Positions 22,863 to 30,049 of a stretch of 34,624 nucleotides of DNA are shown here, piece by piece (positions within the stretch are counted from its first letter, which is position 1; each line of letters starts with the position of its first letter). Made by a program: the position numbers and the translations under genes. A model generated the notes under the pieces. The model was not told the origin of the DNA. It ran no database searches and was given only the letters and a program-made list of their open reading frames with translations. This stretch comes from Thermoproteota archaeon (GTDB lineage: Archaea > Thermoproteota > Thermoprotei_A > Sulfolobales > Ignisphaeraceae): the NCBI GenBank assembly GCA_013154235.1, contig JAADCV010000010.1:1-34624 (forward strand). Reading direction: 5' to 3'.

Positions 22863-24291
22863 CCTCTGGGCTAGCTGAGGGCGCGTATCTCCTTAGTACG
22901 GAGAGGCCCTTATCTGTTATCGCGTAGAGCTGCCTAGAGGTTCCTTCGATTGGCAGCGTCTCGACTAGCCCCATACCCATAAGCACCTTTAGGTGGTGAT
23001 GTATCGTGGATAGCGAGATCCTCCTACCTCTCCTCCTAAGGGCTCTCCACAGCGAGCACAGGTTCAGAGGCCCCTCCTCTGCTAGAGCGTAGAGTATGTC
23101 TAGCTGGCTCGAGTTAACCTCCTCGTCAGCCCCAATAAGCTCCCTCACGATCCTAGACACAGCCTTGTCACTCATGGCAACCCTGTACAGCAGGAACGAG
23201 TCCTTTGATGGACACCCGCCTAGCACCACCACAACTCTGTCTCCGGGACCGATGAGTCCCCGCTCGATAGCTCGCGGCACCCCAGCAAGCGCAACAGCGC
23301 CTATAGGATCTACGAATATCCCTAGGCTCTTAGCTATCGCGACGGTGGCCCTTATCGCCTCGCTAGAGCTCACAGCTATTGCTCCACCATCGCTTCGCTT
23401 GATTGCTTCAATAGCTGAGGTGAGAGCCTGGGGCTGCCTTATCGAGACCTCCCTTAGGGATCTATCCTCGCTATCCCTAACAACCTCACCTCCAAGAGCC
23501 TCGACTATCGTTGGCGAAAACCCGTGCTGCACCACAACTATTCTAGGGATCTCGAGACCTAGGGAGTCGTAGAGATCTCTGAACCCAGCGTACATAGCTG
23601 AGGTAAGCACGCCGTCTCCCGCTGGAACAACGATAGCGTCGGGAACACCATTCATCTGGGCGTAGATCTCGTACGCTATAGTCTTGAATCCCTGTGCTAT
23701 GGATCCAGATGAGGGTAGCGTTGGGTACCTGCCGCCAACCCTCAGCGCTATCGAGACAGCGCTCTCGTAGCTATCGACGAGCGAGGTCTTTGCGCCGCTC
23801 AGCACGACCCTTATGAGGTGCTGTATATCTGTTTCCTTAGGCATCGCTATCTCGACGTCTAGTCCAGCGTACTTAGCGTAGCCAACTATGGACACAGAGA
23901 AATCCCCTAGCCCTCCAGCGTATATGGATCTAAACCCCTTACACACAGCCCTAGACACGTCGACAGCTGCCCCTCTATCGATAAACGTGTGTGTTGGATT
24001 GAGACACTCGTTCTTAACCCAGAGCTCGACACCAAGGGACTTGCTCAGGGTCTCTACCTTCACGAGAGGGGTCCATCCCTCTCCTAGAGACACTCTGCAC
24101 TCTGAGTGCAGGAGCTTGCTCCAGCTGCCGACACCTAGCTCCCTTCTCGACCTAGCCCAGTCTATGGCTTTCGCAACACTACCTCTATCCGCCTCTACCT
24201 CTAGGAAGAGAGGGGATCCGCATCTAGGGCACCTAGGGAGCAGAGGATCCCCCTCTTCAACGTATCCACAGCCTATGCACTTCCACCGCAA
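22858..24291 (-). CDS. Threonine-synthase-like PLP-fold protein lacking the catalytic lysine, fused to a C-terminal winged HTH; putative transcription regulator
   Basis: 477 residues. An N-terminal zinc ribbon (CIGC at 5-8, CPRC at 21-24) and the PLP fold type II domain resemble threonine synthase: GEGWTPL (70-76), LWVKNECLNPT (90-100), VVPAGDGVLTSAMYAGF (221-237), DPIGAVALAGV (328-338). In active enzymes NPTGSFKDRG holds the Schiff-base lysine; here it is NPTHTFIDRG with Ile104 (codon ATC). The SSGNAxxS cofactor loop is also changed, to GGLGDFSVS (127-135). Residues 391-470 form a winged helix of ArsR-like type (LDILYALAEEG, STIHHHLKVLMGMGLVE, QLYAITDKG). I infer a dead enzyme that senses a ligand and binds DNA. 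The start is TTG at 24291 with GAGGA upstream; no better start is seen. Paired AGTACT sites in its promoter suggest autoregulation. Confidence 0.85.
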   Translation of the reverse strand: MRWKCIGCGYVEEGDPLLPRCPRCGSPLFLEVEADRGSVAKAIDWARSRRELGVGSWSKLLHSECRVSLGEGWTPLVKVETLSKSLGVELWVKNECLNPTHTFIDRGAAVDVSRAVCKGFRSIYAGGLGDFSVSIVGYAKYAGLDVEIAMPKETDIQHLIRVVLSGAKTSLVDSYESAVSIALRVGGRYPTLPSSGSIAQGFKTIAYEIYAQMNGVPDAIVVPAGDGVLTSAMYAGFRDLYDSLGLEIPRIVVVQHGFSPTIVEALGGEVVRDSEDRSLREVSIRQPQALTSAIEAIKRSDGGAIAVSSSEAIRATVAIAKSLGIFVDPIGAVALAGVPRAIERGLIGPGDRVVVVLGGCPSKDSFLLYRVAMSDKAVSRIVRELIGADEEVNSSQLDILYALAEEGPLNLCSLWRALRRRGRRISLSTIHHHLKVLMGMGLVETLPIEGTSRQLYAITDKGLSVLRRYAPSASPEG

Positions 24292-24333
24292 GGTTCCTCA
24301 CCCCTAGCATAAAGGCAAGAGGTTTTGAGTCCC

Positions 24334-24384
24334 TAGTACTGTTGTATATGAACATTTATCCACACCCCGCACCAACCAGTACTA
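24334..24384 (-). promoter_or_regulatory. Promoter of the PLP-fold/HTH gene bracketed by inverted AGTACT sites
   Basis: TAGTACTG (24334-24341) and CAGTACTA (24377-24384) are perfect inverted copies 35 bp apart. Between them on the minus strand lies GGATAAATG (about 24352-24360), a good TATA box, predicting a start near 24330 and a leader of about 40 nt. Two sites flanking the TATA box suit a dimeric winged-helix regulator. Nearby are further palindromes GTTAGCTAAC (24407-24416) and CATATATG (24400-24407). Confidence 0.5.
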
Positions 24385-24532
24385 CAATCTATAAAGTGGC
24401 ATATATGTTAGCTAACCTACAAGCATCAAGAGATTCTAAATCCATATTAGGAGGGCAAGTTTGTTCCATTCACATACACTTGATACGTGCATGAGGAGCT
24501 CAGAGTAAAAAGGGTGGTGGTAGAGATACGAA
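24385..24532. other. AT-rich intergenic stretch between the PLP-fold/HTH promoter and a C/D box RNA
   Basis: No credible ORF. It contains the palindromes GTTAGCTAAC and CATATATG and, on the plus strand, AGAGTAAAAAG (about 24502-24512), a TATA-like element whose predicted start near 24533 matches the 5' end of the C/D box RNA. Otherwise I see nothing in it. Confidence 0.45.
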
Positions 24533-24590
24533 GAAGGTGATGAGTGCGACTTCCACCTGATAGGTGATGAAGATAGCGGTCCCTGAGCTT
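24533..24590 (+). ncRNA. Free-standing C/D box guide RNA
   Basis: Plus-strand order: C box GTGATGA (24537-24543), 13-nt guide, D' box CTGA (24557-24560), 3-nt spacer, C' box GTGATGA (24564-24570), 12-nt guide, D box CTGA (24583-24586). Every box is consensus. AAG before the C box and CTT after the D box give a short terminal stem. Predicted methylation sites are GTGG[A]AGTCGCAC (D') and GGAC[C]GCTATCT (D). Unlike the other two it has a plausible promoter of its own. Its 3' end touches the stop codon of the convergent nitroreductase gene. Confidence 0.9.
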
Positions 24591-25278
24591 ACTCCTTCCT
24601 ATTAGCTAGTATGAAGGACGATATCTCGCTCTCCTTAACGCTAGGCTGGGTTTCGGGAACCCCAACAACGAATATGTACAGAGGCTTGACGCTTGGCGGA
24701 AGACCCATTATCGAGCTAACCTCGTCGTCGTAGAACGCGCCTATAGCTACGGTTCCGAGCCCTAGGGCTGTAGCCTCTAGATAGATGTTTTGGCCCGCGT
24801 GCCCGACCTCGAAGTGCACGTATCTAACGCCTCTACTACCGTAGTAGCTAGTTGTTCTCTCGTACACCGCGCCTATAACTATCGCTACAGACGCATCTAG
24901 GACCCACGGCTGGTCGAGGCACGCCTTGAACAGCTTGTACCTAGTATCGCCCTCCTTGACGAGCTCTAGGCTGTGGCTGTAGGGGTCGTAGCGGTAGGAT
25001 CCTGGATCCACGAAGCCCCAGTCAGCGGATACCCCTCCGGGGTACACCGCGACGTATATCTCTAGAGGGTATGTTGCTCCAGCGCTAGGGGTTGTAAGAA
25101 ACCTTCTGCTGGGGTCAGACACTCCGTAGCAAGCCCAGAGGAGCTGGGATAGCTGCTCGAGGGTTATCGCTTCTCCTTTCCTATACTTCCTGATGCTTCT
25201 CCGCGCTGCTAGAGCTATCTCTATGGGCATAGAATCCCTTCTTATCTTGGGTAATGGAAGCGGTATCCTCTTAGGCAT
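24589..25278 (-). CDS. SagB/ThcOx-type nitroreductase-family flavoprotein
   Basis: FMN-dependent oxidoreductase of the nitroreductase superfamily, 229 residues. It shows AARRSIRKYRKGEAITLEQLSQLLWA (within residues 23-50), which holds the basic FMN-phosphate contacts, then TTPSAGATYPLEIYVAV (about 62-78), typical of SagB-type dehydrogenases, and EVGHAGQNIYLEATALGLGTVAIGAF (about 157-182). SagB proteins can oxidise azolines in peptide natural products, but stand-alone archaeal copies are of unknown substrate, and I see no precursor peptide or cyclodehydratase here. The ATG at 25278 has a strong GGGGAGGGG directly upstream on its strand. Confidence 0.86.
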   Translation of the reverse strand: MPKRIPLPLPKIRRDSMPIEIALAARRSIRKYRKGEAITLEQLSQLLWACYGVSDPSRRFLTTPSAGATYPLEIYVAVYPGGVSADWGFVDPGSYRYDPYSHSLELVKEGDTRYKLFKACLDQPWVLDASVAIVIGAVYERTTSYYGSRGVRYVHFEVGHAGQNIYLEATALGLGTVAIGAFYDDEVSSIMGLPPSVKPLYIFVVGVPETQPSVKESEISSFILANRKE

Positions 25279-25323
25279 ACCCCTCCCCGCACACTCAGTA
25301 ATACTCCTTATACAAGTACCTAC

Positions 25324-25857
25324 CTATTTACACTGTATGAACCGAGCAATCTCTCTAGCTAGAACCTTGACCCTGCGAAGCGCTCTAGCAGATAGCTGCA
25401 TTGAGAACTCTAGGGCTTCAGCTGCTATCCCCACAACAACTATTCTCTCAACACTCATCTCCCTCTCTAGGAACTTTGCTATCGATGATATGGGGATGCT
25501 ATGCGTTGATAACGGGACGAAGTTCTGCACATCGCTTGGAGATGCAATCACGTAGTCGCTCCCTCTAGGCAGTATAGCGGCATCGACAACGATTATCACC
25601 TTAGGCTTTTTCTCGCTTATAGCGTCTATACACATCTCTAACCCAAAGGGGCACTCAACGAGCTTACTTTCATCCGCTTGGCTAGACTCCCTAAGCTCCC
25701 TGCATAGCTCGAGGCCAGCTCTGTCATCTCCTCGAAGCTCTGTACCGATGCACACGAGAATGGATCGATCCTCTCTAAGAAGCCTCGCCACTATCTTAGC
25801 TAACTCGCTAACGTCATCGATAGTGAAAAACCTTAGCTCTGAATTCTCTCCACGCAT
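25324..25857 (-). CDS. HycI/HyaD-like hydrogenase maturation protease family protein (peptidase M52-like)
   Basis: M52 proteases clip the large subunit of [NiFe] hydrogenase after nickel insertion. Here ILVCIGTELRGDDRAGLELC (about residues 33-52) matches the GIGNxLxxDDGxG opening, VVDAA matches the second acidic ligand, and STHSIPIS carries the expected His; VVGIA follows. I chose ATG 25857: AGAGG lies about ten bases upstream, and an earlier start at 25887 would add ten residues without family support. It overlaps the end of ileS by 25 bp and is probably co-transcribed with it. No hydrogenase gene is in the window, so its client is unknown; a coenzyme F420-linked hydrogenase is conceivable but unsupported. 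Confidence 0.72.
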   Translation of the reverse strand: MRGENSELRFFTIDDVSELAKIVARLLREDRSILVCIGTELRGDDRAGLELCRELRESSQADESKLVECPFGLEMCIDAISEKKPKVIIVVDAAILPRGSDYVIASPSDVQNFVPLSTHSIPISSIAKFLEREMSVERIVVVGIAAEALEFSMQLSARALRRVKVLAREIARFIQCK

Positions 25858-28800
25858 ATGAAGAACCTCTTTCCTGAGATCTCCCACTCCCTACCTAGCC
25901 CACTGCAGCTGGTCTCCGCACCTTCACTAACCTCGATCTCCTTAGCTCTGGTCTCTGAGGCGACGTAGCTGCTAACCTTCTTAACGAGCTCTACAGCGTC
26001 TCTAGGAGCTGCGACCACTACCTTCACGTACTCAGTTATCTCGAGCCCCATGAGCTTCCTCATGAACTGTATCCTCCTAACCAAGTCCCTAGCTAGGCCC
26101 TCGAGCAGCTCCTCCTCTCCAAGCCTAGTATCTATAGCTACAATGCCCCAGGGCTCCCGGTGAACCGCAAAGCCTTCAGCAACGCTCTCCCTAATCTCGA
26201 CGTCCTCTGGTGTAAGCTCTATCTCGGTTCCATCTACAGTAGCTCTGTGAGAGCCCTTCTCAGCTATGTCTCTAGCGACTGCCTCAGCGTTATCCTCTAT
26301 GTACCTAGCTACAGCTTTTGCTAGCTTCCTAAACTTGGGCCCTATGGATCCAAACCTAGGTTTGGCGATAGCCTTAACGACCTCCTTAGATGCGTCTAGA
26401 GGCTTCGTTTCAATCTCCTTAGCGTTAGCCATGAACTTTATGACGCTTCCTAGCTTCTCGACAGCTCTAGCAATTGCAGGATCGTCGCTGTAGATAACGA
26501 TTTTTCTCACTGGCTGCCTAACCTTTATCCCAGCGCTCATCCTAGCTGCTGCAGCAGCCTCAACAATCCTCCTAGCTACATCCATCAGCTTCTCCAGCTC
26601 TTCATCTCTAAACCCACTGGGCTTTGGCCACTCCGTGAGAGAAACCGATATGGGTGAAGTTGGTTCAGCTGGCCTAACGAACTTCTGGTACAGGTACTCG
26701 GCTATGAATGGCGCGAATGGCTCTAGTAGCAGCAGCCACGTCTTTAGAACCGTGTAGAGCACTGCATAGAGAGCTCGCTTATCGGGTGTATCCTCCTCTA
26801 CCCATACCCTAGGCCTCACGAGCTTTATGTACCAGTGGCTAACATCCTCCACGATAAACCTAGATAGCTCTCTAGCAGCCTCGTGAACCCTGAAGCTCTT
26901 CATTGCTCTAGTCACGGTCTCTACAAGCGTGTCTAGCCTCGACAGCATCCACCTATCCTCTAAGCGCATGTGCTTAGCAACGTCCTCTATCCTAGTCGCG
27001 CTAGGATCGAAGTTGTCTAGGTTCATGTACGTCGAGGCGAAGACGAATACGTTCCATGCTACGCTCAGAGCCCTCTTAACATCCTCGAGGCCTCTCCACG
27101 AGAACCTTATGTCCTCCCACAGGGTCGAGCTCAGGCCCCATAGCCTAAACACGTCGCGCCCAACCTTAGCGAGTATCTCGTCTATCCCTACGTAGTTCCC
27201 CAAGCTCTTGTGCATCTCCCTACCCTTCTCGTCGAGCATGAACCCGTGCACGAACACGTTCCTATACGGGGCTCTGCCAAAGGAGAGCACCCCTACGCGC
27301 AGCAAGCTGAAGAACCATCCGCGGGTCTGATCATGCCCCTCGGCTATGAAGTCGGCAGCGACGTCGTCTATGCTCAGCCCCATCCTCTCGGGGTGCCCGT
27401 ACATTGCGTAGAACGCGACGCCGCTATCCATCCACACGTCAGCAACGTCTGGAACCCTCCTCATCACCCCTCCGCACTTCGGGCACTTCAACACGATCTC
27501 GTCGACCCACGGTCTATGCAGCTCTCTAGGTCTCGAGCCACCCATTCGGGCTAGCTCCTCAACGCTTCCAACGACATGGGTGTAGCCACAGGATTCGCAT
27601 ACCCATATCGGTAGCGGTGTTCCCCAGAACCTCTGCCTGCTTATCACCCAATCCTTGGGGTTCTCGAGCATTGTCCAGAGCCTGCTGAGGGCCCACTTCG
27701 GGATCCAGTTAACCGTCTTTGCTTCGCGCCTCACGTCATCTATGAGCTTTGTTACCTTGATCACCCACTGCGCTGTAGCTCTTAGCAGAACCGGCGTCTT
27801 GCACCTCCAGCACGTTGGATACCTGTGAACAACCCTACCCTCGCCTACGAGAGCTCCTAGCTTGCGGAGATCATCTATTATCACGGGGTTCGCGTCGCGT
27901 ATATACATGCCTCGGTACTTACCTGCCTCCTCGGTGAAGAGCCCCTCGTCGTTAACCGGGCACACTATCCTCTCGATCCCTATTCTCTTAGCTACCTCGA
28001 AGTCCTCGAAGCCGTGTCCTGGAGCTGCGTGGACTAGCCCCGTGCCCTCCTCCATGGTCACGAACTCAGGGGCTAGCACAACTCTATGCACATCTCTAAG
28101 CTCCCTCTGGAGGGGGACGAACTCCTCAAGGGGGTTCACGTACTTTAGCCCCTCTAGCTCACGCCCCCTGAGCGTCTTCACTACGCTGTAGCTCTCGATG
28201 CCGCAGTCCTTAACGAAGCTCTCTAGCCTCTCCTTAGCAACTATCAGCTTCCTACCCCTCGCCTCGATAACTACGTACTCAGCGTCTGGATGAGCCATCA
28301 CGAACATGTTCGCGGGTAGAGTCCACGGGGTTGTCGTCCAGATCACGAGCGCTGTGCTAGGGTCGTTCTGCAGCGGAAAGGCGACGTATATCGATGGATC
28401 CTCGAGATCCCGGTACTCAACCTCGTACTCAGCTAGCGTTGTTGAGCATCTCGGGCACCAGTAAACAACTCTGTACTCCTTCTCTAGGAGACCCCTCTCC
28501 CAGGCCCTCTTGACGAACCACCACTCGGCCTCGATGTAGGGATCCTCCATGGTTACGTAGGGCCTGTCCCAGTCCATGAAAACTCCCAGCTCCTTGAACC
28601 ACCTCGTTAGGCTCTCTATGTTAGAGCGCGCAAACCTCTTGCACTCCTCAATGAATCTGGCTACCCCCACCTTCTCAACTATATCCCTCTTCACCTTCAC
28701 CCCCAGTCTCTTCTCGACGGCAACCTCGATCGGGAGCCCGTGACAGTCATAGCCAGGGGTGTCGGTAACCTCGTAGCCCATGCGCCTCCAGGAGCGGAGG

Positions 28801-29012
28801 ATAGAGTCCTTAAGCACCTTGTTGAGAGCTGTGCCAGCGTGGGGCATGTCGCTAGAGGTGTAGGGGGGTCCGTCTAGGAACCTGAACCTTGGCTTGCCCC
28901 TACTCCACTCCTTAACCCTTCTGTACACGTTCTCCCTCTCCCAGAACGCCTTGACCCACTCCTCCACCTGGTGAGGATCGTACCTACCCTCGACCTTGCC
29001 GACAACAGGCAT
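25833..29012 (-). CDS. ileS: Isoleucyl-tRNA synthetase
   Basis: Class Ia synthetase charging tRNA-Ile, 1059 residues, full length. The HIGH-type motif is PHAGTALN (57-64) after DGPPYTSSDM. The editing (CP1) domain has VIWTTTPWTLPANMFV and HAAPGHGFEDFEVA. The KMSKS-type motif near residue 600 reads GREMHKSLGNYV, with Glu and His replacing the first Lys and the Ser. A zinc-binding set CESCGY...CPKCGG lies near 475-515. The anticodon-binding and C-terminal domains follow. Start ATG 29012 has GGAGGT nine bases upstream. On its strand the TATA-like GCAAATTAA (about 29060-29068) predicts a start near 29038. It is divergent from hsp20. Confidence 0.96.
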   Translation of the reverse strand: MPVVGKVEGRYDPHQVEEWVKAFWERENVYRRVKEWSRGKPRFRFLDGPPYTSSDMPHAGTALNKVLKDSILRSWRRMGYEVTDTPGYDCHGLPIEVAVEKRLGVKVKRDIVEKVGVARFIEECKRFARSNIESLTRWFKELGVFMDWDRPYVTMEDPYIEAEWWFVKRAWERGLLEKEYRVVYWCPRCSTTLAEYEVEYRDLEDPSIYVAFPLQNDPSTALVIWTTTPWTLPANMFVMAHPDAEYVVIEARGRKLIVAKERLESFVKDCGIESYSVVKTLRGRELEGLKYVNPLEEFVPLQRELRDVHRVVLAPEFVTMEEGTGLVHAAPGHGFEDFEVAKRIGIERIVCPVNDEGLFTEEAGKYRGMYIRDANPVIIDDLRKLGALVGEGRVVHRYPTCWRCKTPVLLRATAQWVIKVTKLIDDVRREAKTVNWIPKWALSRLWTMLENPKDWVISRQRFWGTPLPIWVCESCGYTHVVGSVEELARMGGSRPRELHRPWVDEIVLKCPKCGGVMRRVPDVADVWMDSGVAFYAMYGHPERMGLSIDDVAADFIAEGHDQTRGWFFSLLRVGVLSFGRAPYRNVFVHGFMLDEKGREMHKSLGNYVGIDEILAKVGRDVFRLWGLSSTLWEDIRFSWRGLEDVKRALSVAWNVFVFASTYMNLDNFDPSATRIEDVAKHMRLEDRWMLSRLDTLVETVTRAMKSFRVHEAARELSRFIVEDVSHWYIKLVRPRVWVEEDTPDKRALYAVLYTVLKTWLLLLEPFAPFIAEYLYQKFVRPAEPTSPISVSLTEWPKPSGFRDEELEKLMDVARRIVEAAAAARMSAGIKVRQPVRKIVIYSDDPAIARAVEKLGSVIKFMANAKEIETKPLDASKEVVKAIAKPRFGSIGPKFRKLAKAVARYIEDNAEAVARDIAEKGSHRATVDGTEIELTPEDVEIRESVAEGFAVHREPWGIVAIDTRLGEEELLEGLARDLVRRIQFMRKLMGLEITEYVKVVVAAPRDAVELVKKVSSYVASETRAKEIEVSEGAETSCSGLGREWEISGKRFFICVERIQS

Positions 29013-29090
29013 CGAGCACCTACCTCCGCTTTGCTGCGTGAGGATCTCGCAATCGCTGGTTAATTTGCATTCATTGATACCACCGCGGCC

Positions 29091-29122
29091 CTTATATCCT
29101 ACTCTCTCGAAAGATTCTTTCG
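29091..29122 (+). promoter_or_regulatory. hsp20 promoter with operator-like inverted repeat
   Basis: CTTATATC (29091-29098) is a clear TATA box. The perfect inverted repeat CGAAAG-ATT-CTTTCG (29108-29122) lies directly between it and the predicted start near 29121. A protein bound there would block the polymerase, as archaeal heat-shock repressors do elsewhere. The regulator is unknown. Confidence 0.55.
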
Positions 29123-29132
29123 GTGCAGAAAG

Positions 29133-29567
29133 ATGTGTCCCACCCCGAATAGAGATCGCGAGCCCGACATCGGGAGGCTCGTGAAGGAGGTAGCTAAGGT
29201 AGCTAAGGATCTTGTAGGGATCGCCGTAGCGGTCCCCATGACCATAGCCAGCACGATGTTCAAGAGCGTCGCGGCTAGACCCAACTGGACGAGGTTCAGG
29301 GTTAGCGAGCTCGAGGATAAGGTCGTGGTCGAGGTAGAGCTTCCGGGAGCTAGGAAGGAGAGCGTTAAGGTGTACGCTAGGAGGGGGCTGCTCTACGTTA
29401 AGGCGGAGCGCGACCCCTCGATACCTGGAGAGCCTAGATCTTACCGTGTAAGGATCGAGATTCCGGAGGACGCTGACACAGATAGCGCTAAGGCTAGGTA
29501 CTTCCAGGGGCTTCTAGTGATAGAGATACCCCGCGCTCTTCCGGGGCGCGAGATCCCTGTTGAGTAG
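29133..29567 (+). CDS. Small heat shock protein, Hsp20/alpha-crystallin family
   Basis: ATP-independent chaperone that holds unfolding proteins, as oligomers in the cytoplasm. 144 residues. The alpha-crystallin domain runs from about 53 (FRVSELEDKVVVEVELPG) through VKVYARRGLLYVKAE to ARYFQGLLVIEIPRAL, with the family's A-x-x-x-G-L pattern slightly altered (ARYFQGLL). The C-terminal I-x-I/V oligomer motif is IPV in GREIPVE. The N-terminus has an amphipathic Val/Ala-rich segment (LVKEVAKVAKDLVGIAVAV). ATG 29133 follows a strong promoter with an operator-like repeat, which fits heat-inducible expression. Confidence 0.92.
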   Translation: MCPTPNRDREPDIGRLVKEVAKVAKDLVGIAVAVPMTIASTMFKSVAARPNWTRFRVSELEDKVVVEVELPGARKESVKVYARRGLLYVKAERDPSIPGEPRSYRVRIEIPEDADTDSAKARYFQGLLVIEIPRALPGREIPVE

Positions 29568-29627
29568 GGCGCCCCGGCTTCCCAAACTCTATAGGTTTTC
29601 TACCCTCATTGCTATCGGGGCACGGGC

Positions 29628-30035
29628 TTGGCTAGGATAGGTGATGTCCAGAGCTACGTGCTGGTGCTGGTGTCTCGAGGGGTTAGGAGCTTTAGGGAGG
29701 TTGTTGAGACCCTGCACAGGTTCTCTATACCGAAGAGCAGCATCTACACGGCTATAGATGAGCTTGCTAGGAGGGGGCTCATTGTTAGGAGGGGGGATAG
29801 GATTGAGCTTAGCGATGCTGGGAGGGAGATGCTCTCGCTAGCTATGCAGTCAATTGTTAGGAAGGTTAAGGAGCTCACGCTCGCGCTTAAGCTCGTTGAG
29901 GCTGAGTTCGTTGATAGCGAGACGCTGTCGATGCTAGACCCCGATACTCTCCAAGAGCTTAGAGCGAGGCTAGAGGAGCTGATGCGCGTCATAGACGAAT
30001 CCTTAAAATCTTGGAAGAGAATAGAAGTTGAGTGA
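29628..30035 (+). CDS. PadR-like winged helix regulator with C-terminal coiled coil
   Basis: 135 residues. The winged HTH occupies about residues 1-68: VQSYVLVLVSRGVRSFREVVETL, then IPKSSIYTAIDELARRGLIVRRGDRIELSDAGREML, where SSIYTAIDELARRGLI is the recognition helix region of PadR-type proteins. The rest is a charged helical coiled coil (about 75-130) suited to dimerisation. Start TTG 29628; a TATA-like CTATAGGTTTT lies about 30 bp upstream. Its stop overlaps the region just before surE, so they form an operon. Targets are unknown; the hsp20 gene upstream with its operator-like repeat is an obvious candidate but this is inference. Confidence 0.75.
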   Translation: MARIGDVQSYVLVLVSRGVRSFREVVETLHRFSIPKSSIYTAIDELARRGLIVRRGDRIELSDAGREMLSLAMQSIVRKVKELTLALKLVEAEFVDSETLSMLDPDTLQELRARLEELMRVIDESLKSWKRIEVE

Positions 30036-30049
30036 GCGCGGGTGGCACT

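Noticed and set aside
23970-23990. Loss of the PLP lysine as a sequencing error
   Set aside because: Lys to the ATC codon needs at least two substitutions, and neighbouring cofactor motifs are altered as well.
27420-27460. Minus-strand GTGATGA followed about 18 nt later by CTGA inside ileS
   Set aside because: Only one C/D pair with an overlong guide and no C'/D' pair; it is coding sequence of a conserved synthetase.
27210-27554. Plus-strand frame opposite ileS
   Set aside because: Antisense to conserved synthetase motifs; His/Pro-rich product typical of a shadow frame.
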